Shown: positions 54,011 to 64,000 of the stretch, one piece after another
Position numbering within the stretch: the stretch's first letter is position 1
Layout of the letters: each line of letters starts with the position of its first letter
NCBI GenBank assembly: GCA_032716605.1
Contig: CM064551.1
Location: forward strand, 45,842,611 to 45,906,610
DNA: 64,000 bases
Origin: Paralithodes platypus
Lineage: Eukaryota > Arthropoda > Malacostraca > Decapoda > Lithodidae
Direction of reading: 5' to 3'
Position numbers and translations under genes: made by a program
The notes under the pieces: generated by a model
Told to the model about the DNA's origin: nothing
What the model saw: only the letters and a program-made list of their open reading frames with translations
Databases searched by the model: none

Positions 54011-55264
54011 ATGGGTGTTTCAAAAGTCCCTCACTAATTTGATTTTCAATTGTCTTTGCAGGTAACCAACCAGCGACATTCATCTTGTGGTAAACTTTTG
54101 CTCAGTAGTTGATAATTTTTTTGAGCCTACATTTGAAGTTATGCACTGGGTTTTTTCTGCTACCATGCTGACTCTAGAGCAGAGGTGTAAAATCGCTGCA
54201 TGGAAGTAGGTTTTCAATCTGTGGTCGAAGTGAAGCGACGATTCCAGGTAGTCTACGGATACCATTATGCACCTGATAGGAACACCATCGTCATGACCCA
54301 CCAGAAGTTTATGGAGACCGAATACGTAAAGGACAAACCACGATCAGGAAGACCTCGAAGTGGGCCGAGTGAGGAGAATGTTGAAACTGTCCGTGAGGCA
54401 TTTGTTTAGAGTCAAGGAAAGTCCATTCGGCGAGCAGCTGCAGAACTGAATATCCAACAGATTTTGCGGTGTGATCTCAAACTGTATCCATACAAGATCC
54501 AGGTGGTTCAAAAGCGTGCTCTCTTCCACCTTCCTGGTCGCGTCACTCGGCACTACACCCGCATCTACGGAACTCACAATCCTGTAGAGATCCGTGAACA
54601 TGAAAGGGATACGCCAAAATTGGTCGTCTGGTGTGTTATCTCATTAGCTGAGCTGATTGGTCCGTTCTTCTTACGGGATCAAGATGGAAATTCTGTGAAC
54701 GTCAACAGAGACAATTACCTTTGTATGCTTCACAATTCTGCATCCTCCAACTGTCAGCTGTAGCCGACATTCAAGAAGTAATTTTCCTGCAAGACGGTGA
54801 CCCTACTCATTACTCACGTGAGGTTCGCTCATTTCTGAATGAGCAGTTCTCGGATCGGTGGATTGGTCGCTGTGGTCCCATCGAATGGGCTGCTCGCTAT
54901 CCGGATCTTACACCATGCGACTTCTTTTTGTGGATCTACATTAAGAACAAAGTATATACCACCAAGCCACGAGACCTCCTCACACTAGAAGAACGGATCA
55001 GGAATGCGTGTGCTCTGTTACTCCCAAAATGTTGTCCAATGTTGGCAAGGAATGCGTAAAACGATGGCTCACTTGTTTAAAAAAAAGACGGTGCCCACGT
55101 GGAGGTGTACCAGTATGACTTTCTAATAGACTTATGAAGCCAAGTTTGATGTCACCAAATTCTCATAAATCGTAGACTTAGCAACTAAATTGTCATTTGG
55201 TTCCTCTTGTAATTGCTATTTAAATACATTTCTAGAATTATTGAGGGACTTTTGAAACACCCTG
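54011..55264 (+). mobile_element. mariner-type DNA transposon, dead
   Basis: Terminal inverted repeats GGGTGTTTCAAAAGTCCCTC (54013) and its exact complement (ending 55262). The right end is followed by TA; the left flank shows a changed TA site. The length (~1.25 kb) and one transposase gene fit Tc1/mariner. Confidence 0.88.
54137..55059 (+). pseudogene. mariner transposase pseudogene
   Basis: The N-terminal HTH region is recognisable as VEVKRRFQVVYGYHYAPDRN and KDKPRSGRPRSGPSEENVET, ending at a stop near 54407, then SIRRAAAELNI in the same frame. The catalytic domain is split over frames: LVVWCVISLAELIGPFF, then FLQDGDPTHYSREVRSFLNE (second Asp), DRWIGRCGPIEW and RYPDLTPCDFFLWIYIKNKVY (third Asp). 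The first catalytic Asp motif is not preserved. At least one stop and two frameshifts make it inactive. The protein style fits the invertebrate mariner group that carries a DUF4817-like N-terminus. Confidence 0.85.
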
Positions 55265-55425
<161 letters not shown>

Positions 55426-55588
55426 TGTTTCTAATCTCTCAGTGGGGGTCGAACCGTCGACCATCAGGACGATAGCCGACACTTTAATCAACTACACCAC
55501 GGCAGACACTGCCGTGGTGTAGTTGATTAAAGCGTCGGCTATCGTCCTGATGGTCGACGGTTCGATCCCCACTGAGAGATTAGAAACA
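55426..55588. repeat. Palindromic pair of tRNA-like sequences
   Basis: Two 80-base arms (55426-55505 and 55509-55588) are almost perfect reverse complements around a 3-base centre. Each arm read outward from the centre contains an A-box-like TGGTGTAGTTGATTAAAG and a B-box GGTTCGATCCCC, spaced as in tRNA genes. The acceptor ends do not pair like a real tRNA, so this is a tRNA-derived repeat head duplicated in inverted orientation. (TA)n flanks both sides. Confidence 0.75.
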
Positions 55589-55621
55589 TTTAGTGGCTCA
55601 CATGTATTTGTGATATATTCT

Positions 55622-55766
<145 letters not shown>

Positions 55767-55767
55767 T

Positions 55768-55899
55768 TTCTTTAATACATACGAGGTTGAAAGAAATGGC
55801 AATTTCTGCGTTGGAAATTTTATTATTCAAAGTTTCCAGGTCTCTGATGAGTTTTCGCTGGGTGGCAGGAAGTAGATGAATGAGATTAGCAAAATTCAT
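55768..55899 (-). pseudogene. PLE ORF N-terminus
   Basis: Reads [20 protein letters not shown] and then [20 protein letters not shown] before dissolving into TA repeats. The same ~65-bp coding segment appears in the opposite direction at 57170-57255. It is too short to be functional; assignment to the PLE rests on its position after the pseudo-LTR. Confidence 0.55.
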
Positions 55900-55936
55900 G
55901 GTGGTACAGGGTTACATTAATGTACATGATGATACA

Positions 55937-55982
55937 GGATATACGACGCGTTTCACTGGACAACCAGCATTATCAAGTAAGG
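55937..55982 (-). ncRNA. Possible decayed hammerhead ribozyme in PLE pseudo-LTR
   Basis: On the - strand the order is TTGATAAT, a CTGG...CCAG stem with a small loop, then GAAACGCGTC. PLE pseudo-LTRs are known to carry hammerhead motifs with a CUGAUGA box, stem II, GAAAC and a GUC cleavage triplet. Here stem II, GAAAC and GUC are kept, but the CUGAUGA box is changed (UUGAUAA), so self-cleavage is doubtful. The match is by eye only. Confidence 0.45.
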
Positions 55983-56261
55983 ATAGAATGATATAAAAGG
56001 TAAACAGGAAGGGTATATATAGAGGGTGGAGGATCAGAGGAGGCGAAAATCAGGGGGCAAAAGTCTGCTATTGGTGGTGGGGTATTCTAGGAGAGAAAAA
56101 AAGAGAACCGCTTCACGCATGCGCACTGGATGCGGGAAGGTGGTGGTCGGTTGGCGGGGTCGAAGCTGATTGGCTGCGTGTCGAGGGGCGTGGCCTAAGT
56201 TGCGTAGTACGTGTGGCGCCGGCAGAAGACGAAGCTGAAGGAGGTAGCGCGGGGGGCTGCG

Positions 56262-56789
56262 TCAAGGGCACCGGGGGGCGTTAGGTCCTGTAGGAAAGTG
56301 CCTTTTGGCAGAAGGAAGGATCTGAAGGTCCAGAGTTTGGTTGTTGATGTTGGGATGTAAGGCTTGGATATATAATGCTTCGAGTATAGGTAATCTCCTT
56401 GGGTCACTTTCTTTATCGAGTATGGTGGTGTGTTTCTCTAACTCGTTGCGTGTGAGGTGGGGGTGGTTAGGGGTGAGATAGTGGTCTTTGATGGCTCCAG
56501 CCTGAAGGTGAAGAGTTAACCGACGTGAAAGACGAGTCTGCGTCATACCAATATAGGAATGAGGTCCACAGTCCTCATAATTACAGGTATGTTGGTAAAT
56601 GACGTGATCGTCGGTCATCGGGCTCTTTATCTTGGTGGAAGCTGGTTTGTTGCGGAGAACGAGGTTGGAGGTCTTAGGGGATTTGTAATAAATAATTAAT
56701 TTGATTTTGTTTTCCGGGTTGGTTAGGTGGACATGCTTGGAGATTATTTCTTTTAAGACGGCCTCGTCATTTTTGTGTTCAGAGGACAT
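56262..56789 (-). pseudogene. PLE GIY-YIG endonuclease domain
   Basis: Reads NPENKIKLIIYYKSPKTSNL, NCGPHSYIGMTQTRLSRRL (GIY-YIG motif with catalytic Tyr and Arg), ITLHLQAGAIKDH, and ILDKESDPRRLPILEALYIQ (catalytic Glu region). It ends in a stop at 56262. This domain nicks target DNA for PLE insertion. Coding appears intact across this part, but the frame shifts relative to the RT part near 56755-56790. Confidence 0.83.
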
Positions 56790-57184
56790 AAAATTGCGGT
56801 AGAAGATTTAATTTCATTGGGGGGGTCAATGTTGGGAGGGCCTTGGGTGTACCATTTTTCAAGATGGTGGTTGATGGTGCTGGAGATGTCGGAGTTGGAG
56901 TATCCGTTATTCACTAAAACTTGGGATAGTCTTTCTAGTTCCTGGTGGGTGTCGGCCCAGGTAGAGCAGTGCGTGAGGGCTCTCCTTACATAAGCGGAGA
57001 TGGAGGATAGAAGATAACGGCGGGGGCATTCACTATCGCCGTTGAGGCATTGTCCTGTGTTAGTTGGTTTAGTGTAGACGGTGGTTTTGAACCCATGGTC
57101 GTTCATAGCTACGAGGATGTCGAGGAAGGGGAGTTGTCCATTGTTTGATTTTTCAAAGGTGAAGTTAAACTCATCAGAGACCTG
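56753..57184 (-). pseudogene. PLE reverse transcriptase C-terminus
   Basis: Reads [20 protein letters not shown], then FKTTVYTKPTNTGQCLNG and PRRYLLSSISAYVRRALTHC, the characteristic end of Penelope RT (LPFLDxLV, VYRKPTxT). The polymerase core is missing because the sequence switches at about 57163-57184 to an inverted piece of the ORF N-terminus. Confidence 0.82.
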
Positions 57185-57270
57185 GAAACTTTGAATAATA
57201 AAATTTCCAACGCAGAAATTGCCATTTCTTTCAACCTCGTATGTATTAAAGAAAATTTATTACCTGGCTT
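57163..57270 (+). pseudogene. Inverted piece of PLE ORF N-terminus
   Basis: On the + strand the sequence AAACTCATCAGAGACC and onward matches the - strand at 55848-55768 and extends it by about eight codons (ENLLPGFTN) before a (TA)n tract. It is fused to the RT part in opposite orientation at a shared ~16-base word. Confidence 0.7.
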
Positions 57271-57273
57271 TAC

Positions 57274-57274
57274 T

Positions 57275-57359
<85 letters not shown>

Positions 57360-57372
57360 TGTATATATATAG

Positions 57373-57405
<33 letters not shown>

Positions 57406-57425
57406 CCGGTATATATACTGTATAT

Positions 57426-57484
<59 letters not shown>
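57274..57484. repeat. (TA)n microsatellite with ACCGGT interruptions
   Basis: About 210 bp of TA repeats with two TACCGGTA interruptions and TACTGTATA units. Confidence 0.95.
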
Positions 57485-57485
<1 letters not shown>

Positions 57486-57501
57486 CATAAAGATCAACAG
57501 T

Positions 57502-58143
57502 GTGTTTGTATCCTCCGACCGGAATCACCCTAGGGCCCTCACGTCCCCGGACCATCTCCTTCAGGTTACGAATAACTCGAAGATTACTGAGAGAACGGAC
57601 CCCTCCATTCCTCCCGACAGCACTACAACCCTCTGGTATTTGGTACTGGACCGGTTAACGAGGACTCTCACCACCCCCACCTGCCGCAAATATGTAATGA
57701 GGTCTCGAGGGCGAGACTTTGTTTCCGTAGAAGGTGGTGAAATGACGGAGCCAAAAGGACAACCACACAAGATAGCCACCGTAAGAGAATCCAGGGAGAC
57801 CAGAAGAAAAGGATTTAGAAACAGATTCATTACCCATTCTCCAGAGAACGGGAAATATGACCCCTGTACCCATTCTCTAATTCCCCTTACAGGTGAGTTA
57901 CCCCCGAAGGGCAGGTCAAGCCCCTCCAATCAGCACCTCACACGGCCCCGCCAATCACAGGGCAGGACTCAAATAGCCAAGGCAGAAATTCCCACCGAAT
58001 ACCCCCCCCCCCCCCCCCCTCCCGAGTACTATGACGAAAAAGTGTTTATGCAATCTAAGCATAAAGAGCCCTGGGAGTATTTAAATCGTTGGGGCCCTCC
58101 ATCCTCAAGAAGCTGCCAGACGAGAAGAAAAGTGAAATGGTGA
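57502..58143 (+). CDS. Unrecognised 213-codon frame
   Basis: An open frame rich in Arg, Thr, Ser and Pro (for example [34 protein letters not shown]), with a Pro run from a C tract (58003-58019) and then [20 protein letters not shown]. Near its end an alternative frame reads [20 protein letters not shown], faintly Gag-like. No confident family. It may be a Gag remnant of an unrecognised LTR element. Confidence 0.3.
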   Translation: MFVSSDRNHPRALTSPDHLLQVTNNSKITERTDPSIPPDSTTTLWYLVLDRLTRTLTTPTCRKYVMRSRGRDFVSVEGGEMTEPKGQPHKIATVRESRETRRKGFRNRFITHSPENGKYDPCTHSLIPLTGELPPKGRSSPSNQHLTRPRQSQGRTQIAKAEIPTEYPPPPPPPEYYDEKVFMQSKHKEPWEYLNRWGPPSSRSCQTRRKVKW

Positions 58144-60471
58144 TATGAAGTGCCACAGAAGAAAATCATTACATAAACAGTCCAAATAGCCAAAACAATT
58201 ACTGAAGAGGAAATCACGAATTACATTATCAGGCTTGATGATATGAGAAAGAACCAAAGGTCAAACAGACGAGAACCTCAGTGTGATGTCATTAAGCACC
58301 ATAATGTATTTTTCATGTAATTATTAACCTCAACATAGCCCATTTTTATGTATTTACTATGCCCCTATTCATACGAGATCACGCAAACTGACCAAGAAAA
58401 ATAACCCAAATATGTACTGACTGAAACTACAGGAAGTCAGTTCACACTCAGTAGCTTGCTCCGTCCGGATATATGTCCGGGAGTATAACTACCTAAACAC
58501 TCCGTCCGGATAAGTCTGTCCGGGAGTCGTTTGCCTGAGAGAGAGAAGGAGCCTGCTGTCCACTGCCCCCCTGCCCTTGGACGCCTGCCGAAGCAGTACC
58601 CTGACGTCTGACCCTGCCCCCTGGACTCCTGACGAGTGGCCCCATTACGTCCAGCTGCCGTGTCCGGACCTCTCTGACGCCCTGAACCTCGTACTTAACC
58701 CTTGTCCTCTTACACGCTAACCCTAAGTGTTTTTGCATATCTCAATTTGTGGCTATTGTTGCAGGTAAGGTTATATATGCGAGTATTTCGAAAGTGTTAT
58801 TAAGTTGATCTGTGCCTAGGATCTGTGCCTCTTATTTATTCAATTATCGATCTGTGTATACGTTACATAGTCATTTACCCTCCCATTCAATCTTGATCTG
58901 TGCAAGTGAATTCATCGCATTAGATATTGCTTCGTATACCCCCTTGCAATATATTTCTTGAGGTGTTATCATTAATTATCAATTGTACACCAGTTATATA
59001 CATTCATCTCGATCCAGGCTCAAGACGGAATACTCTCAGATGTCACCTATATATGTTATTTATTCTCTTGTGTATCCAAGTTGAATATATATATATTCCC
59101 TTATTTGCTACCATTTACCTAGCACCTATGCCCAAATTTTAATCTATCTATCTTTCCTTACCGAAATGTCAAGAATCCCCCCGTTGAGTTAACCTTAATT
59201 CTATTATTCGAGCTATATCTTGTTTCTACCAGTGCTTGTGAATTAATCTGATCTCCGTGTGTAGGTAATTTATCATTCTTTTCACACAATTATAGTAACT
59301 CTTGTTCAAGTTATTTATTATTCATGTCTCCTTATTATCGTAGAGACCATTACTATTTCGATTTTTTCATATGTTTATGTAATTCACATACGCCATGTCT
59401 TTGATCCACGTATTGCCAGACAGGGATTTGCTAATATATTCAAATTTCCTTTAATACTATTACCGTAGTATTTTAACCAAGTACAACTTCGTTGTGTACG
59501 CCCTTTTATATTCTGAGTTCTTCCGAATTCCAATTTACTGTGAATATCCGGTCGCATTTTAATTGAGTGCCTTTTCCTCATTTTATATTAACTTGCATTA
59601 ATTCCACAACCTGTTATAGCGATTCATTGATTTAATTTTGAATTTGAATTCTATACTTGTGTGTATCGATCTCTTACTCGGTGTAAATCTATTTTTCTTA
59701 TCCGTGCGTCGAGTCTTTCACAAAAACCGCTTAGATAAGTAAATTCCAACTTAAACCACCCTGTCGATAAGCTTCTTAGTATATATTCAATATTCACCAG
59801 TGTCTTATAGTCGCACTATTTCGAATTATAAATTCATACCAAAGCAGTCACTCTGACCTAGGGTCAAACGCACTACCTTTTATTCATCTTACCTGTGTGA
59901 CCCTTCCGTTAATCCTCTTGATAAGCGCTCACCGCCCCACGCTCGTGAACGCTATTTCAAGTCAATTCGCCTTATGCCAGAAGTCTTCACGTTAGACGTT
60001 ACACTCACATACGTGTTCTCATTTGACTTGATTACCTATGTACATGTGTAACACTATTATTCCTGCATATTCATATTACCTATACTGTGTAATTGTAACA
60101 TAACTATATATAATAAAGTTATCATTATAGACCATTCTATATTTGATACGTCACTTGAGTATCTTTATTATCTTCCCTATATGACAGAGCAATATACTAT
60201 ATCCAATAACCTATGTCCTATAAATAAACTAAAGTCATTATGACAGAGCAATATACTATATCCAATAACCTATGTCCTATAAATAAATTAAAGTGTGAAG
60301 TAATATTGTGTTCTTATTGTGTGCATGCTGCCTTGGGATAAAGAGTTGATGCAAGATAAATAAAGCTATAGACGTGACCCTGTCGAGCATATTCCATCTC
60401 AAGATATCTTATTATAAGATTGTACCGAGATCATAATTAATCGAATTGAAATACCAACTCGACATTTCATA

Positions 60472-60472
<1 letters not shown>
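58144..60472. other. AT-rich region without a gene
   Basis: No credible ORF over 2.3 kb. A pair of CTCCGTCCGGATA...GTCCGGGAGT hairpin-like units lies at 58459-58487 and 58498-58525, and a GC-rich patch at 58530-58700. The overall look (T-rich, many TATTC/ATTCC words) could be a long LTR or UTR, but I see no partner repeat. Confidence 0.4.
60181..60297. repeat. 59-bp tandem duplication
   Basis: ATGACAGAGCAATATACTAT and the following ~39 bases are repeated once, almost exactly, at 60181 and 60240. Confidence 0.88.
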
Positions 60473-60522
<50 letters not shown>

Positions 60523-60630
60523 TATATATCTATCTATCTATTGCCTGACGCCGTGATCCCCGAAGGGGTGGCCACGAACGAACCGCCCCCAGGCACCATA
60601 TATATATAATATATATATATACATATTATT
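60473..60630. repeat. (TA)n tracts flanking a small hairpin sequence
   Basis: TA repeats at 60473-60517 and 60598-60620 enclose about 75 bp. These include TGCCTG...CAGGCA and CCCCGAAGGGG inverted words (60542-60596), a GC-rich structured insert in an AT tract. Confidence 0.7.
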
Positions 60631-60818
60631 AAAATGTTTTCTAGCACTCTATAACATACAGTGGTTATTTTCCCGAAACAAAAGGATACGCTACGAACAG
60701 TCTTTCTCATAACTCGCGTACCATCTTGACAAGTTCAATCTTAATTTCTACTCCCGATATATGCTAAACGAAATGCTTCTTAACCAAAATAAGCAACGCA
60801 TGCTATAAGTGCATTGTA

Positions 60819-61018
60819 CAGTCAACTCGTTTAGTCTGTAGTCTCAGAATATTATTTAGGCTTATTACAAAGTTAATGTATAAAACAAATTTCCAATATA
60901 TACAATGGAAAAGGGGTGAATAAAAAAATATATAAGCCATACTGTTTCCTATAGTATTCTGAACAATTATAATTGCATAACTACAATTTCCGACACTGCG
61001 GATTAAACGAGTTGACTG
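60819..61018. mobile_element. pogo/Tigger-like MITE, 200 bp
   Basis: Inverted termini CAGTCAACTCGTTTAGTC and, from the right, CAGTCAACTCGTTTAATC, agreeing for about 24 bp with three mismatches. TA flanks both ends (60817-60818 and 61019-61020). Terminus and TA duplication fit the pogo branch of Tc1/mariner. No coding capacity. Confidence 0.78.
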
Positions 61019-61020
61019 TA

Positions 61021-61639
61021 CATGTGTGATAAGGATTTATTTTGCGAAATACTTTATTGTGATATGATGTTCTCCTGTACTTGAGAAATAACGTTGCAAA
61101 AAATGTGTATAATATACGACTGGTGTTTGTGACTGTGCAATATATAAATAAAAATTGGTTATTATAAGCCTGGAATTCACATGGGTTATTCAGTACAACT
61201 AGTCATATGGCATCAAGTGATTGGCGAGCCCACATGGCCGGATATAATGTTCAAGTTATGTAATTAGTGGCCATACACTGTAAAAATTAACACTTAACTG
61301 TAATACAAATGGTCACATATAGCCAGCTAGTGTTCTAATCACTTATGTATTGAAATATGAAGAACAATGTTTATGTGCACATTTTTTGCTACAATTAAGT
61401 GTTCAAATGTGTACAGTGTGTACAATGAGGCACATAAATTTGTTGACCTCACTTCTTATTATAAATATTCTAAACGATGCCATCCAAGATCATCACGAAG
61501 AAACAGCAAGATTTTTAGAGTGTCCGCAATAACTCATGCCTAGCCATCAATCAAACGAATCGGGGAAAAAAATGCGGACATGTGGTCCATGTGAGCTCAC
61601 CAATCAGTTAATCTTAAATGCCTATAGGTATTTACCAAC
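61021..61639. other. AT-rich spacer
   Basis: No supportable feature; short frames here lack motifs. Confidence 0.35.
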
Positions 61640-62101
61640 GGATGTGAGAGAGTGGGAGTGTCGAATGGGTGTGTGTGCTGGAGAGAGTGAGGGAGCAGCA
61701 AAAGAAGGTGCGTGTTTGTTTGTAAGTAACAAATGGAAGGAGCGTGTAAGAGACTATGGGTCTGTGGGTTCAAGGATTGTGTGGGTGAGAATGAAAATAG
61801 AAATACAAACGTGGGTGGTTGTGTGTTTGTGTATGCTCCGACAGAGGATAAAACTATAAGAGAGAAAGAGGAGTTCTGGGTGAATGTGGAGGCGTGCCTG
61901 GATAAGTTGGCAAGAGCGAAAAAATATTTCTGATTGGGGATATGAATGGGAAGGTGGGTGATAAGAAAGTTGATGGAGTGGTGGGAGGGTGGGGTGTACC
62001 GTCAGAGGTGAATGGGAATGGTAGTGCACTTGTGGACGTGTGTGGGGAGGAGGCTGTGGATAGCCAACACCTTCTTCCGACACAGAATGATACTCAGGTA
62101 C
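61640..62101 (+). pseudogene. RTE-like LINE endonuclease, first part
   Basis: APE-type endonuclease pieces: VSNKWKERVRDYG-like and GGCVFVYAPTEDKTIREKEE in neighbouring frames, then LIGDMNGKVG after a stop (catalytic Asp/Asn region), and IANTFFRHRMI. Frameshifts separate the blocks. The coding sequence breaks off at 62101 (GTAC) and resumes at 63451 with YTWKVVWRKKDE. The upstream start is unclear. Confidence 0.78.
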
Positions 62102-63226
62102 CTCAACATCTACGATGAGAGTAAAGCTGTAGATATTATATACCTTGATTTTCAAAAGGCCTTTGACAAAGTTCCCCACAAACGTTTACTGCTAAAACTA
62201 AAAGCGCTAGGAATACAAGACGGTGTGTTGAAATGGATAGAAAATTGGCTCAGTGACAGAAAGCAAAGAGTAGTCATAAACGGTAAGGCATCTAAATGTA
62301 AGTAGCGGGGTACCCCAGGGATCGGTACTAGGACCAATTCTCTTTCTAATTTACATCAACGACATAGATGAGGGTCTCACCTGTACAATCTCAAAATTTG
62401 CTGACGATACAAAAATTGCAAATAGCGTACTCTCAAAAGAACAAGTTGACGATATGCAACACAATCTAGATAAGTTGTCATGTTGGGCCCAAATTTGGCA
62501 AATGAGTTTCAATGCAGATAAATGTAAAGTACTAAATATCGGATACCAAAATGAGAAAGCAAACTATTTGATGAATGGCACTCAGCTTAAGAATGTAAGC
62601 AGAGAAACCGATCTGGGAGTAACAATATCGAGTAACCTAAAACCGAGTTAACAATGCTCAGACGTTGTTAAGAAGGCAAACAAAATAATTGGGGGTATAG
62701 GCAGGTCATTTGAGCATAAATCCAAAGACGTTATCCTAACCCTTTACAATTCCTTAGTCCGTCCTCTTCTGGAATACCGCGTTCAATCCTGGTGCCCTTA
62801 TTACCAAAAAGATATAGACAAGCTAGAACAAGTTCAACGTAGAGTTACCAAAATGATACGTAGCCTAAAGAACAAACCATACGAGGAGCGTCTTAGAGAA
62901 TTAAATCTACTTCCTTTAACCCAGCGAAGATAAGAGGCGACTTAATTAAAGTGTTCAAAATCATCAAAGGCATCGACAATATGAACTGTAGTAAGTACTT
63001 CACTATCGACCAATCTAATTACACGCGGGGAAACGGGTGCAAAATTATTGGTAAATCTTTTAACTCGCACGAAGCTAAAAATGTCTTCTTCAATCAAGTT
63101 GTCAACTTATGGAATGGGCTTCCCCGAGATGTTATAGACTGCAGCACCGTTGATTTATTTAAGCTTCGCCTAGACAATTATCTCGCATCAAACCCGCGAC
63201 TGACTGCGTTTGTAAATGAATAACTT
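62102..63226 (+). pseudogene. CR1-like reverse transcriptase fragment
   Basis: Motifs in order: IIYLDFQKAFDKVPHKRLL, GIQDGVLKWIENWLSDRKQR, SGVPQGSVLGPILFLIYIND, ISKFADDTKIANSV (catalytic Asp pair), LNIGYQNE, RETDLGVTIS, VKKANKIIGGIGRSF, LYNSLVRPLLEYRVQSWCPY, LEQVQRRVTKMIRSLK, YEERLRELNLLPL and VFKIIKGIDN, ending VFFNQVVNLWNGLPRDVID. This is the palm through C-terminal part of a LINE RT. A frameshift lies near 62300, a stop near 62650 and another near 62932, so the copy is dead. Confidence 0.85.
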
Positions 63227-63450
63227 TATTTTGTCCTCCCCTCAGTTGCTAACCCATCTGTCCCCTACTAACTTCCTAATCCTGCCACGGACATTAGTTC
63301 CAGGGCAGTAGTTCCCTTTCCAATGTTCCCTTACCCACTCTAAACCACTGTTTGGACACTTGATCCTCAGTGTTTTGGAGGACAAGCAGCCTAGAAGGGT
63401 CACTAGACCTGTTGTTGCTTGATTTCCTCTGTACTCCTTTGTACTCCTTT
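62102..63450 (+). mobile_element. CR1-like LINE 3' fragment inserted in the other LINE
   Basis: A 5'-truncated non-LTR element inserted between two parts of the RTE-like endonuclease. GTAC lies at both junctions (62098-62101 and 63451-63454), a possible short target duplication. Its 3' end is not poly(A) but two GTACTCCTTT units, resembling the short-repeat tails of CR1-type LINEs. Confidence 0.75.
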
Positions 63451-64000
63451 GTACACATGGAAAGTGGTGTGGAGGAAGAAGGATGAGACTGTGGTGGAAC
63501 GAAAGGCACTGATTTATTATATATGTGTGGATGAACAAATGAAGAAATCTGTGCTGGATGCTAGGGTGCATAGGGGTATTGGAGGGGGTCTGTCTGACCA
63601 TTATGTAGTAGTAGCTAAAATTAGGATACAAAAGAAGTGGGTGAGGAGAGCTGGAAGGTGGAATGGCGAGGAGGGTGGAAAGGCTGCAGGAGGAAGAAAT
63701 CAATGAAGAGTTCAGGAGAGCAGTAGAAAGACGACTAGGTAGGTTTAATCTGAAAGGTATGGAGGAAGTGGAGGAGATGAGCAAAGTGTTTAAGGAAAAG
63801 ATCTGTGCAGCATGTAAGGAGAGGGAGGGGAGTGAAGGGTACAGCATGGTGGACAGAAGAGGTAAAAATAGCTGTGGAAGACAAGAAGAAAGCGTATAGA
63901 GAGTGGTTGGGTAGTAGAGGGAATGAAGATTTGGCGAGACAGAAATGAGCGAGGTACTTGGAGAAAAAGAGAGTAGTGAAGGAAAGCAAGAGAAGAGTAG
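63451..64000 (+). pseudogene. RTE-like LINE endonuclease, second part, and linker
   Basis: Resumes the interrupted endonuclease: YTWKVVWRKKDETVVERKAL, YICVDEQMKKSVLDARVHRG, and GGLSDHYVVVAKIRI (catalytic SDH). The helical linker toward RT follows in shifted frames: EEEINEEFRRAVERRLGRF, then VEDKKKAYREWLGSRGNEDL and a TGA near 63947. The RT itself would lie beyond the window. Confidence 0.8.

Overview
This is a eukaryotic, arthropod-type genomic window, most plausibly from a decapod crustacean. The reasons are AT-rich spacers full of taggcctaggcct-type words, long (TA)n tracts, TTAGG-type repeats, and element families common in crustaceans (DIRS, Ty3/gypsy, Penelope, RTE- and CR1-like LINEs, piggyBac-, hAT-, Harbinger- and mariner-type DNA transposons). 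No convincing host protein-coding gene is visible. Nearly everything recognisable is a transposable element, and the value of the window lies in how these elements nest and which structural signals survive.

Layout. 1-387: 3' end of an internally deleted DIRS element. 390-877: an almost perfect 488-bp palindromic MITE. 1000-16108: an old DIRS element (family B, + strand) with both inverted terminal repeats and its internal complementary region (ICR). It is interrupted by a 5'-truncated LINE (2010-2580), a piggyBac-like MITE (9263-9866) and a hAT-like element (10115-15710, perfect 8-bp target duplication). The hAT-like element itself carries a 3.5-kb solo LTR (10647-14161, 5-bp duplication). 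16109-21503: spacer with three TTAA-flanked piggyBac-like MITEs, a palindromic MITE with TTAGG runs and an 8-bp duplication, and a CpG-rich islet. 21504-35286: Ty3/gypsy element A with ~3.1-kb LTRs; the 5' LTR holds a Harbinger-like insertion that holds another piggyBac-like MITE, and the 3' LTR is cut. 35287-36492: 3' fragment of DIRS family A (+ strand). 37120-45828: a complete, apparently intact DIRS family A element on the - strand, tail-to-tail with that fragment. 45883-49995 and beyond: Ty3/gypsy element B (- strand), decayed. 52457-52705: tRNA-derived SINE. 54011-55264: dead mariner. 55265-57500: (TA)n tracts, a palindromic tRNA-like pair and a rearranged Penelope-like element with a possible decayed hammerhead motif. 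57500-61600: mostly unrecognised, with a small pogo-like MITE. 61640-64000: an RTE-type LINE split by a CR1-type LINE fragment.

How parts work together. The - strand DIRS element is the best candidate for a functional unit. It encodes a Gag-like protein with a Cys-rich head and an RS-rich domain, an RT-RNase H protein, and a tyrosine recombinase whose reading frame stays open through about 1.85 kb of the RT-RNase H gene. Its ICR is complementary to both element tips joined end to end, as expected of the circular-intermediate model for DIRS elements. Its 5' leader is studded with a small CCGCCGG hairpin motif. The short DNA transposons are non-autonomous and would depend on transposases encoded elsewhere.

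All calls come from reading the sequence by eye. Family names below superfamily level, insertion order and activity are inferences.
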